From the NCBI GenBank assembly GCA_900540305.1, contig UQFL01000001.1:1-64000 (forward strand): a stretch of 64,000 bases of DNA, in the 5' to 3' direction. Source of the stretch: an uncultured Oscillospiraceae bacterium. GTDB taxonomy: Bacteria; Bacillota; Clostridia; Oscillospirales; Acutalibacteraceae. Within the stretch, counting starts at the first letter, position 1; every line of letters starts with the position of its first letter. A program made the translations under genes and the position numbers. This document shows, piece after piece, positions 34,810 through 42,718 of the stretch. The notes beneath the pieces are model-generated. The model was not told the DNA's origin. It saw only the letters and a program-made list of their open reading frames with translations, and searched no databases.

Positions 34810-34828
34810 AATCCCTGCCGTTATTTTT
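34797..34828 (+). terminator. Terminator after the cargo cassette
   Basis: Stem CGGCAGGG (34797-34804) / CCCTGCCG (34813-34820), then TTATTTTT. Closely resembles the one before the cassette (31946-31976). Confidence 0.9.
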
Positions 34829-35050
34829 ACAAACCTCTTGAAAAACTTAAACTTTTATGCTATAATACCTTACGATAAAGCACAGCCGCTTGCGACAATT
34901 CTTTTCTCGCAACCATCGGTTTTATCGCACCTGATAAGATATTGATAAATTCTCGTCGTACAGGCAGTATAATATGGATTATCAGAATAATACGAAAACT
35001 ACATCACACGGTTTATAAACAAAAAGCGTTAAGTTGTGGTTCTCGGCAAC
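34810..35050. other. Right end of element 2, non-coding
   Basis: No gene. Contains nested inverted repeats CGATAAA (34873-34879)/TTTATCG (34921-34927) and TTGCGA (34890-34895)/TCGCAA (34907-34912), then the arm-like TGATAAGATATTGATAAATT (34932-34951). Confidence 0.5.
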
Positions 35051-35059
35051 GAGTGGGAA
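35051..35059 (+). other. attR of element 2
   Basis: GAGTGGGAA followed by TAA. Sequence to the right should be the original chromosome downstream of guaA. Confidence 0.87.
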
Positions 35060-35102
35060 TAATGGCTTGTGGCTTGCAGGTGCAATTATCATATTAACTA
35101 TA

Positions 35103-35143
35103 AAAGGCGTTGCTGACCTTTGGGTCGGCAATGCCTTTTTGCT
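35103..35143 (+). terminator. Terminator probably once belonging to guaA
   Basis: Stem GGCGTTGCTGACC / GGTCGGCAATGCC (about 35106-35135, with two G-T pairs) and TTTTT, beginning about 45 bases after attR. It would have ended the guaA transcript before the elements arrived. Confidence 0.75.
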
Positions 35144-35367
35144 TTAAATTTAATTAATAAGCGAGTAATTCAGCGTATATAGATGATGAAATTTGATATA
35201 TAATCATTATTGCAAATAAGTTTTGCCCAAAGCGTTTTTATTCACAGTTGAGTCCTTGAGAAATATATGCTAATATGTATAAAGAATCAGACAAATGGGA
35301 ATTTCTTATGTCCATTTATTAAAATTTCTTAGTGAAATGAATTAAGCGTAGAAAAGGGAGTTTGATA

Positions 35368-36447
35368 ATGCGTCGATACAATATAATGGACTTGTTTTCG
35401 GGAGTCGGCGGTTTGAGTTACGGCTTTTCTGAAATTCCTCAATTCAATATTATTGCGGCTAATGAAATTGAAAAAGATATATCCATCGCATATAAATTAA
35501 ATCATCCTGATGTTGAGATGTTAAACTGTGATATTAATGAGCTTAAAGAAGAAACTTTGAAAACAGCACTCAAAGGGCAAAAAGTTGATATCATAGTAGG
35601 CGGGCCGCCCTGTCAATCATATTCCACCCTTGGCAAAAGGAAAATGGACGACCGTGCCAATTTGTTTATGCAATATAAAAGGATACTTAAAATACTTCAG
35701 CCTAAAGCTTTTGTATTTGAAAATGTTGTAGGCATTTTGAGTATGGACAAAGGCAATCTTTTTAAACAAGTTCAGGCAGAATTTGAAGATTTAGGTTATT
35801 CGCTGAAATATAAAATCCTGGATGCTGTGGATTTCGGTGTTCCGCAACACAGGGAAAGAGTTATTTTAGTAGGTTTTAAAGGGGAAAACAATTTTATCTA
35901 TCCTGCCCCCACTCATGGCGATGGGTTAAAGCCTTATGTAACATTAAAAGACGCAATCGGTGATTTACCTGAATTGCAAAGCGGCGAAAAGAAAGCTTAT
36001 TATTCAGGCGATGTAACTAATGAATTTCTTGAATTTGTCAGAAAAGACGCGCCTGAATTAGTTGAGGAACACAGCGCTCCTAAAAACGGTGAGCACCTTA
36101 TAAAAATTATGCAGGCTTTAAAGGACGGACAGTCCAAGAACGATTTGCCCGAAGATATTCGCCCTAAAAGCGGATACGGCAATACTTATGCAAAATTGTG
36201 GTGGAATAAGCCTTCAACTACGATAACAAGAAATTTTGCCTGCCCATCATCTTCAAGGTGCATACACCCGAGAGATTCACGGGCAATGTCTATTCGTGAG
36301 GGCGCAAGACTACAGAGTTTTCCCGATAATTATAAATTTTACGGGTCAGACAGTATGAAACGGTTGGAAATAGGCAACGCAGTTCCTCCGCTTCTTTCTG
36401 TGGCAATTGCAAAGCAAATGCTTGCAGCGTTGCAGGAAAACGAATAA
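35368..36447 (+). CDS. DNA (cytosine-5)-methyltransferase
   Basis: 359 residues from ATG 35368 (GGGAG 7 bases upstream). C5-MTase motifs in order: I DLFSGVGGLSYGF, IV GGPPCQSYSTLG (catalytic Cys), VI VFENVVGI, VIII QHRERVILVG, a short target-recognition region, IX PSTTITRNF...RAMSIREGARLQSFPD, X GNAVPPLLSVAIAKQM. It methylates cytosine in a short site that cannot be told from sequence. Its convergent neighbour is probably the cognate nuclease. Confidence 0.95.
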   Translation: MRRYNIMDLFSGVGGLSYGFSEIPQFNIIAANEIEKDISIAYKLNHPDVEMLNCDINELKEETLKTALKGQKVDIIVGGPPCQSYSTLGKRKMDDRANLFMQYKRILKILQPKAFVFENVVGILSMDKGNLFKQVQAEFEDLGYSLKYKILDAVDFGVPQHRERVILVGFKGENNFIYPAPTHGDGLKPYVTLKDAIGDLPELQSGEKKAYYSGDVTNEFLEFVRKDAPELVEEHSAPKNGEHLIKIMQALKDGQSKNDLPEDIRPKSGYGNTYAKLWWNKPSTTITRNFACPSSSRCIHPRDSRAMSIREGARLQSFPDNYKFYGSDSMKRLEIGNAVPPLLSVAIAKQMLAALQENE

Positions 36448-36485
36448 AAAGCGGCGTATTCTTCCAAAAAAATAACAATAAAAAA

Positions 36486-36517
36486 CCGAGATTAGCGTTT
36501 TGCCAATCTCGTTTTTT
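36486..36517. terminator. Terminator between methyltransferase and its convergent neighbour
   Basis: Stem CGAGATT (36486-36492) / AATCTCG (36504-36510) with TTTTTTT; serves the plus strand and, with the A-run at its left side, possibly the minus strand. Confidence 0.75.
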
Positions 36518-36526
36518 TGTTTACCG

Positions 36527-37183
36527 TTAAAAATGTTTAATTATTTCGTTGCAAATATTTTCTCCTGAAGCATAGTGCATCATATCGTCAGTGATACTCA
36601 GTTCATATGCCGGCTTGTTTCCGTAAGGACGATGAAATTTTATGTATTCAGCGTTAATTTCTTCGTTGAAGTCAAACAATGCAAACTCCTTTGTTTCCAT
36701 TGATACGGCCAAAAACAGAGAGTGATCTCTTTCCATATTTTGATATTTGCTGTCACGCAGATGCAATCTGTGGTACTGTGCCCAAAAGCCTGTGTAATCA
36801 TTCATCAATTCCAATTTGCGTGAAATTCCGTTATGCGTTATAGAAAAGTCGCTTGAAGCAGAGGTTTTTGATTCTGAGAGTATCTGGCGATTATTGTCTG
36901 CCCCGTCAAGCGTTGCTTCAAGACCGCATCTGTTAAAAGTGTCCAAAAAGCTGTCTTCCACTAACCAGGAAGCCACTAAATCCTGGGCATAAGCTAAAGG
37001 AGTGCGTCTGTCACTGTGGTGTTTACACGATAAAATATTCTGATATGTAGCGGGGAAATTTTTTCTCAGCGTTTCCTCATCTCCGCTTAAAATAAGAATA
37101 TTATCCTCTTTATATCCAAGATTTTTTGCCACTTGTTCAAGCGGTTTTTTGAAAAATTTTTTAGCTCCTGAATATGCACCCAT
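36527..37183 (-). CDS. Probable type II restriction endonuclease
   Basis: 218 residues from ATG 37183 (GAGGTG upstream). I do not recognise the family. The segment LEATLDGADNNRQILSESK...SSDFSITHNGISRKLELMNDY has a D...ExM arrangement that could be a variant PD-(D/E)xK site. No membrane segment or HTH. The assignment rests mainly on its convergent pairing with a C5 methyltransferase and the absence of any other restriction gene. Confidence 0.55.
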   Translation of the reverse strand: MGAYSGAKKFFKKPLEQVAKNLGYKEDNILILSGDEETLRKNFPATYQNILSCKHHSDRRTPLAYAQDLVASWLVEDSFLDTFNRCGLEATLDGADNNRQILSESKTSASSDFSITHNGISRKLELMNDYTGFWAQYHRLHLRDSKYQNMERDHSLFLAVSMETKEFALFDFNEEINAEYIKFHRPYGNKPAYELSITDDMMHYASGENICNEIIKHF

Positions 37184-37398
37184 AATGTTACACCTCTAAA
37201 AACTATTATATTTGAACAGCTGTTTAATCACGATTTTATAAAAATTCTTCATTACATAGTATAATAAATTTGTTGCGAAAAGTCTATATGAATAAGTGCG
37301 TGAAATAGTGCAAATGAATATGCTCTTAAAAAATTAATGCCGTTTTATGTCATATAACCAACCGTATTTTTTTGTGTGTTAATTTTTTGTTACGGCTA

Positions 37399-37427
37399 TT
37401 GACAATCTAAACTGTATGTGATATTAC
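37399..37427 (+). promoter_or_regulatory. Promoter of the M-box/mgtA transcript
   Basis: TTGACA (37399-37404), a 17-bp spacer, TATTAC (37422-37427) with an upstream TGA. The expected start falls where the riboswitch begins. Confidence 0.72.
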
Positions 37428-37433
37428 ATATTT

Positions 37434-37580
37434 GTTCGGTAGGTAAGGCTCCTACAGGGATACGGGCTGTTGCCGCGAAATAGTGGAGACACTATGAGTT
37501 GGTTTGAACAGGGTGCATCGAAAGCAAGGTGCATCATAATACAGTTTCATCGCCCTGCAAAGCTAAAGCTCAAACGAATT
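37434..37580 (+). ncRNA. M-box magnesium riboswitch
   Basis: Conserved M-box elements in order: GTAGGTAAGGCTCCTAC, GATACGGGCTGTTGCCGCGAA, an internal AGTGGAGACACT hairpin, and the closing AAAGCTAAAGCTC. It lies upstream of a Mg2+-transport ATPase and is followed at once by a strong terminator, so high Mg2+ should stop transcription. Confidence 0.9.
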
Positions 37581-37600
37581 AACAGAAGTGTATTTTCACT

Positions 37601-37637
37601 CCCGTATGTTCCGCCGAACATACGGGTTATTTTTTTG
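37601..37637 (+). terminator. Expression-platform terminator of the M-box
   Basis: A perfect 11-bp stem CCCGTATGTTC (37601-37611) / GAACATACGGG (37616-37626) with TTATTTTTTT. Confidence 0.93.
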
Positions 37638-37655
37638 AAAGGAAGGCGAAGCACC

Positions 37656-37730
37656 GTGGAACACAGTCGAAAGCGAAGATGGATAATTCAAAACGACGGA
37701 TTTTCGGTCGGTGTATTTTTGCCGTCTTAA
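37656..37730 (+). CDS. Candidate leader peptide 1 of mgtA
   Basis: 24 codons from GTG (begins MEHSRKRRWIIQ when started with Met), with GGAAGG 9-14 bases upstream, between the riboswitch terminator and a second terminator. Small, basic start and hydrophobic end. Unproven; it may be chance. Confidence 0.3.
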   Translation: MEHSRKRRWIIQNDGFSVGVFLPS

Positions 37731-37748
37731 CAGTTTTGTGAGTTTTTG

Positions 37749-37790
37749 CCGCCGTTTTGAAAGTTTGGACTTTGAAACGGCGGTATTTTT
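37749..37790 (+). terminator. Second leader terminator before mgtA
   Basis: Stem CCGCCGTTT (37749-37757) / AAACGGCGG (37775-37783) with TATTTTT. It means the mgtA transcript meets a second stop point after the riboswitch. Confidence 0.82.
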
Positions 37791-37857
37791 ATGCCCTTTT
37801 TAAAACAACGCCGCAGGCGATTATATAAATATTTCAAAAACAAGAGAGGTGAAAGAA

Positions 37858-37968
37858 ATGGACGCGGGAAGTAGTAGCGGTGCGAATTTCGGAGAACGAT
37901 GTAAAATAAAAATGAGAATAAATCACGGCGCAAAATACTTGCCGCCGAGTTTCTTTATCATTATATAA
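37858..37968 (+). CDS. Candidate leader peptide 2 of mgtA
   Basis: 36 codons from ATG with GAGAGGTG well placed upstream. It begins MDAGSSSGANFGERC and ends PPSFFIII. It lies 78 bases before the ATPase ATG. I do not recognise a family. The good RBS and the position suggest a translated leader. Confidence 0.45.
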   Translation: MDAGSSSGANFGERCKIKMRINHGAKYLPPSFFIII

Positions 37969-38046
37969 AATATAAAAGTCATTCTTCGAAGCACTGTACC
38001 CTTTCCAATCAATATTGCAAAATCACAGAGTTGGAGGTACAGAAGA

Positions 38047-40746
38047 ATGAAAAAAATAAACAGAGCAAAAGCCGCAGAAATTTGTGCGGCAATGATTAAA
38101 AATGACGCTGCCACAGCAAAAATCAATTGGGCGGCAACACATAATGAAAATGAAATATTGAAAAAATACTCCTCTTCCGTTCACGGTATTGACGGCGAAA
38201 GGGCAGAGGAATTGCAGAGCGAATACGGAAAAAATGCAATAACATACGGCAAAAAGAATTCAGCCGCAAAAAGGTTGGTTTCAGCTTTTATAAATCCTTT
38301 CACGGTTGTATTACTTGTGCTTGCCGTTATTTCGGTGTTTACGGATATTGTTTTTGTTTCTGAAGATGAAAGAAATTTTGCAACTGTTATTATAATAACT
38401 GTTATGGTGCTTATTTCGGGAATTCTCAGATTTGTTCAGGAAACAAAAAGCGGAAATGTTGCAGACAAGCTGATAGGAATGATTCACACAACAGCTTGCG
38501 TTGAGAGAAACGGCGTGAAAAATGAGATTCCTATGGAGGACATTGTATGCGGTGATATTGTTCATTTGTCCGCCGGAGATATGATACCCGCCGATGTTAG
38601 AATACTCAGCGCAAAGGATTTGTTTGTAAGCCAGTCATCTCTGACGGGCGAGAGCGAACCTGTTGAGGAATTTGCAGATGTTATCAGCAAGCCCTGCGCT
38701 GTTACTGATACGCCGAATATTGCATTTCTCGGCAGTAATGTTATAAGCGGAAGCGCAGTTGCGGTAGTTATATCAGTCGGAAATGATACTCTTTTAGGCT
38801 CAATGACTAAAAATCTGAACGAAAAACCGCCTAAAACAACATTTGAAAAAGGCGTCAACTCAGTATCGTGGGTTCTTATTCGTTTTATGTTCATAATGGT
38901 GCCTGTAGTGCTGTTTATAAACGGGTTTACAAAGGGCGACTGGATGCAGGCAACGCTTTTTGCAATCTCCGTTGCGGTAGGTCTCACCCCTGAAATGCTG
39001 CCGATGATTGTAACAACCTCACTTGCAAAGGGCGCTGTTGCAATGAGCAGAAAAAAGGTTATTATAAAAAATCTTAATTCAATACAGAATTTAGGCTCAA
39101 TAGATATACTTTGCACAGATAAAACGGGCACTCTCACCTGTGACAAGGTTGTGCTTGAATATCATATAAATATTGACGGCAAAGAGGACGACAGAGTTCT
39201 GCGCCACGCTTTTTTGAACAGCTATTTTCAGACGGGGCTTAAAAATCTTATAGATATTGCCGTTATTTCAAAGCAGGAAGAAATCGGCGTTGAAAATTTA
39301 AAACAAGAATATACAAAAGTAGATGAAGTTCCTTTTGATTTTGAAAGGCGCAGAATGAGCGTTGTTGTTAAAGACAGTTGCGGAAAAACACAGATGGTTA
39401 CAAAAGGCGCAGTAGAGGAAATGCTCAGATGCTGTGATTATGCTGAGTGCGGCGGAAAAATTGAACCGCTTACTCATGAAGTGCGCCGAATTGTCCTCAA
39501 AAAAGCCGATGAGTTAAACGAAAAGGGTATGCGTGTTATAGCTGTTGCGCAAAAAACAAATCCGTCTCCTGTCGGTCAGTTTTCGGCAGAGGATGAAAAA
39601 GAAATGGTGCTTATCGGTTTTCTTGCTTTTCTTGACCCGCCGAAAGATACGACAAAATCCGCTGTAAAGGCGCTTGAGAATTACGGCGTTAATGTTAAAA
39701 TCCTTACGGGCGATAATGAAAAAGTAACCCGTGCAATCTGCAAACAGGTTGGTTTGGATGAAAACAGAATTTTGCTTGGTTCGGAACTGGACGGAATTTC
39801 AGACGAACAGCTCGGAAAACTTGCAGAAAAAATAACCGTTTTTGCAAAGCTTTCACCGTCGCAGAAAGAGAGAATTATAACCGTTTTAAGGAGTAACGGT
39901 CACTGCGTTGGCTATATGGGTGACGGTATCAATGATGCCGCCGCAATGAAAGCCGCCGATGTGGGAATTTCAGTTGATACTGCGGTTGATATAGCAAAGG
40001 AATCGGCATCAGTTGTTTTGCTTGAAAAAGATTTAAATGTGCTTGAAGAAGGCGTAATAGAGGGCAGAAAAACTTATGCCAATATGATTAAATATATAAA
40101 AATGACGGCGTCTTCAAATTTCGGCAATATGCTTTCAGTCCTTGCGGCAAGCGCATTCCTGCCGTTTCTTCCCATGGCGTCTCTTCATCTCATATTGCTT
40201 AATTTGATATATGATATTTCCTGCACAGCAATGTCATGGGATAATGTTGACAGAGAATATATCTCCGTTCCCAAAAAGTGGAACGCTTCGGGAATAAGCC
40301 GCTTTATGCTGTGGATAGGCCCTACAAGCTCAGTGTTTGATATTGCGTGTTATCTGCTTATGTATTTTGTAATTTGCCCTGCGTTTACAGGCGGATTGCT
40401 TTTCTCCCAGCTTACAGACCCGTCCCAAAAAGCGCTTTATATCGCTCTGTTTCAGACGGGGTGGTTTGTTGAATCAATGTGGAGCCAAACGCTTGTAATT
40501 CATATGCTTCGCACGCCAAAAATTCCATTTGTTCAAAGCAGGGCTTCGGCGCCTGTAACTCTTCTCACATTTGCGGGAATTTTGGTAGTTACGGTTATAC
40601 CGTTTACTCCGCTTGCGTCTGCGCTCGGCCTCGTGGCACTTCCTGCGTTGTATTTCGTATGGCTTGCAATGATAGTTTTGGGGTATATGATTCTTGCAAC
40701 AGTCATGAAAAAACTTTATGTTCGTAAATTCGGCGAACTGCTCTAA
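38047..40746 (+). CDS. mgtA: Magnesium-transporting P-type ATPase
   Basis: 899 residues. P-type ATPase motifs: SLTGESEP (actuator), DKTGTLT (phosphorylated Asp), KGAVEEML (nucleotide binding) and [30 protein letters not shown]. The last is typical of the type IIIB MgtA/MgtB group. About 10 membrane helices. Imports Mg2+ when it is scarce, consistent with the M-box upstream. GGAGG lies 8-12 bases before ATG 38047. It appears monocistronic. Confidence 0.95.
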   Translation: MKKINRAKAAEICAAMIKNDAATAKINWAATHNENEILKKYSSSVHGIDGERAEELQSEYGKNAITYGKKNSAAKRLVSAFINPFTVVLLVLAVISVFTDIVFVSEDERNFATVIIITVMVLISGILRFVQETKSGNVADKLIGMIHTTACVERNGVKNEIPMEDIVCGDIVHLSAGDMIPADVRILSAKDLFVSQSSLTGESEPVEEFADVISKPCAVTDTPNIAFLGSNVISGSAVAVVISVGNDTLLGSMTKNLNEKPPKTTFEKGVNSVSWVLIRFMFIMVPVVLFINGFTKGDWMQATLFAISVAVGLTPEMLPMIVTTSLAKGAVAMSRKKVIIKNLNSIQNLGSIDILCTDKTGTLTCDKVVLEYHINIDGKEDDRVLRHAFLNSYFQTGLKNLIDIAVISKQEEIGVENLKQEYTKVDEVPFDFERRRMSVVVKDSCGKTQMVTKGAVEEMLRCCDYAECGGKIEPLTHEVRRIVLKKADELNEKGMRVIAVAQKTNPSPVGQFSAEDEKEMVLIGFLAFLDPPKDTTKSAVKALENYGVNVKILTGDNEKVTRAICKQVGLDENRILLGSELDGISDEQLGKLAEKITVFAKLSPSQKERIITVLRSNGHCVGYMGDGINDAAAMKAADVGISVDTAVDIAKESASVVLLEKDLNVLEEGVIEGRKTYANMIKYIKMTASSNFGNMLSVLAASAFLPFLPMASLHLILLNLIYDISCTAMSWDNVDREYISVPKKWNASGISRFMLWIGPTSSVFDIACYLLMYFVICPAFTGGLLFSQLTDPSQKALYIALFQTGWFVESMWSQTLVIHMLRTPKIPFVQSRASAPVTLLTFAGILVVTVIPFTPLASALGLVALPALYFVWLAMIVLGYMILATVMKKLYVRKFGELL

Positions 40747-40769
40747 TATACATTTAATATATAAATAAC

Positions 40770-40800
40770 GCCCTTGAATTTTATTTCAGGGGCTTTTTGC
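40770..40800 (+). terminator. Terminator after mgtA
   Basis: Stem GCCCTTGAA (40770-40778) / TTCAGGGGC (40785-40793, one G-U) followed by TTTTT. Confidence 0.75.
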
Positions 40801-40839
40801 TGAAATGAAATATTCAGGATTATTGGAATTATTAAATGA

Positions 40840-41046
40840 TGCCACACACTTTATGAAAACACAAAAGAAGCGGTTAAAGAAGCAGGCGTTTCGGCTGAAG
40901 TTGAATATGTAACCGATATGCAGAAAGTTATGGGTTACGGTGTTATGAGTATGCCTGAGCTTGTTGTTAACGAAAAAGTTGTATCCTCGGGCAGAGTTCT
41001 CAAAGCAAGTGAAATTGCAGATTTGCTGAAAAAAGAGGGACTTTGA
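40840..41046 (+). pseudogene. 5'-truncated thioredoxin-like protein
   Basis: Reads CHTLYENTKEAVKEAGVSAEVEYVTDMQ...GVMSMPELVVNEKVVSSGRVLKASEIADLLKKEGL, the C-terminal three quarters of a redox-active disulfide (MTH895/TM0996-like) thioredoxin fold. An in-frame TGA lies directly before the Cys codon, and the N-terminal strand and first CxxC cysteine are missing. No start codon with RBS is in a useful place. Such genes commonly sit in arsenic operons, as suggested by the next gene. Confidence 0.75.
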
Positions 41047-41047
41047 T

Positions 41048-41434
41048 ATGAAAAAACCAAAAGTTGCGTTTATCTGTGTTCATAACTCTTGCCGCAGTCA
41101 AATAGCAGAAGCTTTAGGCAAGCATTTTTTGGGAAATAAATTCGATTTTTTCTCCGCAGGAACGCAAACAAAGCCTAAAATAAATCAAGATGCCGTTAGA
41201 ATTGTAAAGAATCTTTACTCAATTGATATGGAAAAAACACAGTTTAGTAAAACTATTGATAAAATTCCAAATCCTGATATTGCAATTTCAATGGGTTGCG
41301 ATGTGGGATGCCCTTGTATAGGCAGAGATTTTGATGAAAACTGGAATCTCCACGACCCGACAGGAAAAAGCGATGAGTTTTTTATCAGCGTGATTAAAGA
41401 TATAGAGCGGCATATAAAAGATATGGGTAAATAG
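41048..41434 (+). CDS. Arsenate reductase-like protein (LMW phosphatase fold)
   Basis: 128 residues. P-loop CVHNSCRS with C10 and R16, DP loop LHDPTG, and further cysteines C84, C88 and C90 that could pass the disulfide as C82/C89 do in thioredoxin-coupled ArsC. Expected reaction: arsenate to arsenite. No arsR or arsenite pump is nearby; the preceding gene is a truncated remnant, so this may be the survivor of a lost ars operon. It starts one base after the remnant's stop. Confidence 0.82.
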   Translation: MKKPKVAFICVHNSCRSQIAEALGKHFLGNKFDFFSAGTQTKPKINQDAVRIVKNLYSIDMEKTQFSKTIDKIPNPDIAISMGCDVGCPCIGRDFDENWNLHDPTGKSDEFFISVIKDIERHIKDMGK

Positions 41435-41552
41435 CCGCTTTTGCGCAAGGCGAGCTGTATATTTAATTCGGCTTGCTTAAAATTTATGTTTGGTATTTAT
41501 TTTTAGCCTAAATAATATTATAATCATTACTATATCGTATAGGAGTGATAAT

Positions 41553-42527
41553 ATGAAAATTGCTATTCTCGGAGCGGGGAAAATAGCCAGCAAAATGGCG
41601 CAGACGCTCAATATGATGAATGATGAAAAATATGAATTATACGCCGTTGGTTCTTCAAGCCTTGAAAAGAGCAAAGATTTTGCAAAGAAATATAATATCA
41701 AAAAGGCTTACGGCAATTATGAAGAACTTGCCAAGGACAGCAATATAGATTTGGTTTATATTTCAACGATTCATACAATGCATTTTGAACACGCCATGCT
41801 TTGCCTTGAAAACGGCAGAAATGTTCTTGTTGAAAAGCCGTTTGCAGTGAATAAAAAGCAAGCGCAGATTATGTTTGATAAGGCGAAAGAGAAAAATTTA
41901 TTCATATGTGAGGCTATGTGGACAAGATTTATGCCATCGGGCAAATATCTTGAGAAAATTGCGGCGGATAAAGTAATAGGCGATGTTTCAAGCGCACAGG
42001 CAACTATCGGATATAATATTGCTGATGTAGAAAGAATGAAAAATCCTGCCCTTGCAGGCGGTACTCTTCTCGATGTGGGCATATATGCGCTTCATTTTGC
42101 AATTATGGTTTTCGGCAATGATTTTGTTTCCTGCAACGGAGAATGCGTGTACCTTGAAAGCGGAGTGGACGCCGCTGAAACAATGACAATGAAGTGGAAA
42201 AATTGCATAGCAAGCCTTCACGCCACAATGTTTTCAGAAACGGGTAACCCCGGCAGTGTTTTCGGCTCAGAAGGGTATCTGAAAGTTGATAATATCAACA
42301 ACCCCAAAGCCATAACCCGCTATGATAACGGTAACAATCTTGTTGAAACTGTTGATTTTTCAAATCAGCTGACAGGTTATGAATATGAGATAATCGGCTC
42401 ATGCCGTGCGATTGAAAACGGCGAAATCGAGTGCGCGGAAGTACCGCACAGCCTTACTCTTCAGGTTATGGAAACTATGGATAAACTCAGATATGACTGG
42501 GGCGTAAAATATCCTTTTGAGGATTGA
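41553..42527 (+). CDS. Gfo/Idh/MocA-family oxidoreductase
   Basis: 324 residues from ATG 41553 (AGGAG upstream); the longer in-frame start has no RBS. N-terminal Rossmann fold with GAGKIA, the EKPFAVNKKQA motif (Lys of the active site, about 95-105), MWTRFMP, and a C-terminal alpha/beta domain. It resembles the dihydrodiol dehydrogenase branch. Substrate unknown, probably a sugar or cyclitol. Confidence 0.88.
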   Translation: MKIAILGAGKIASKMAQTLNMMNDEKYELYAVGSSSLEKSKDFAKKYNIKKAYGNYEELAKDSNIDLVYISTIHTMHFEHAMLCLENGRNVLVEKPFAVNKKQAQIMFDKAKEKNLFICEAMWTRFMPSGKYLEKIAADKVIGDVSSAQATIGYNIADVERMKNPALAGGTLLDVGIYALHFAIMVFGNDFVSCNGECVYLESGVDAAETMTMKWKNCIASLHATMFSETGNPGSVFGSEGYLKVDNINNPKAITRYDNGNNLVETVDFSNQLTGYEYEIIGSCRAIENGEIECAEVPHSLTLQVMETMDKLRYDWGVKYPFED

Positions 42528-42571
42528 TAATAAAATCGTATTATTGCATTGAAATTTTTTTCTTTGCTCTA

Positions 42572-42638
42572 TTGATTTATTGACTTTTTTGCTTTATAAT
42601 ATGTAAGTACAGACGGTTGTACACGCGTACAGCCGTCT
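42572..42638 (+). promoter_or_regulatory. Promoter and 5' hairpin of the DUF1846 gene
   Basis: TTGATT (42572-42577), a 17-bp spacer, TATAAT (42595-42600). A 12-bp hairpin AGACGGTTGTAC (42611-42622) / GTACAGCCGTCT (42627-42638, one G-T pair) lies at the predicted transcript start and is followed by TATTGCTTTTT; it may stabilise or terminate the mRNA. Confidence 0.65.
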
Positions 42639-42718
42639 TATTGCTTTTTATGGGCGACAGTTTGCGGTATTTCAGCCGTTTTGCTGTCAGTATTTTTATT
42701 TTTGCGGAGAATTTTGTA

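Larger units (their letters stand above)
26322..35059 (+). mobile_element. Integrative mobilizable element 2 (guaA-targeting, AraC/DUF1349/MFS cargo)
   Basis: Bounded by GAGTGGGAA at 26322 and 35051. Same backbone order as element 1 (XRE | xis, int, mobC, ATPase, oriT region, MobV relaxase) but closer to host base composition. The relaxase is frameshifted, so transfer may depend on element 1's relaxase acting on the near-identical oriT core. Arm-like TTGATAAGAT repeats lie at both ends (26392-26413 and 34932-34951). Confidence 0.88.

Noticed and set aside
18894..35059. A self-transmissible conjugative element (ICE)
   Set aside because: No VirB4-, VirD4- or other type IV secretion-like genes are present in either element; only mobilization functions are seen.
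37470..37655. Open frame through the M-box riboswitch
   Set aside because: It runs through the conserved riboswitch and its terminator; only the last 24 codons after 37656 have any RBS and are listed separately as a weak leader candidate.
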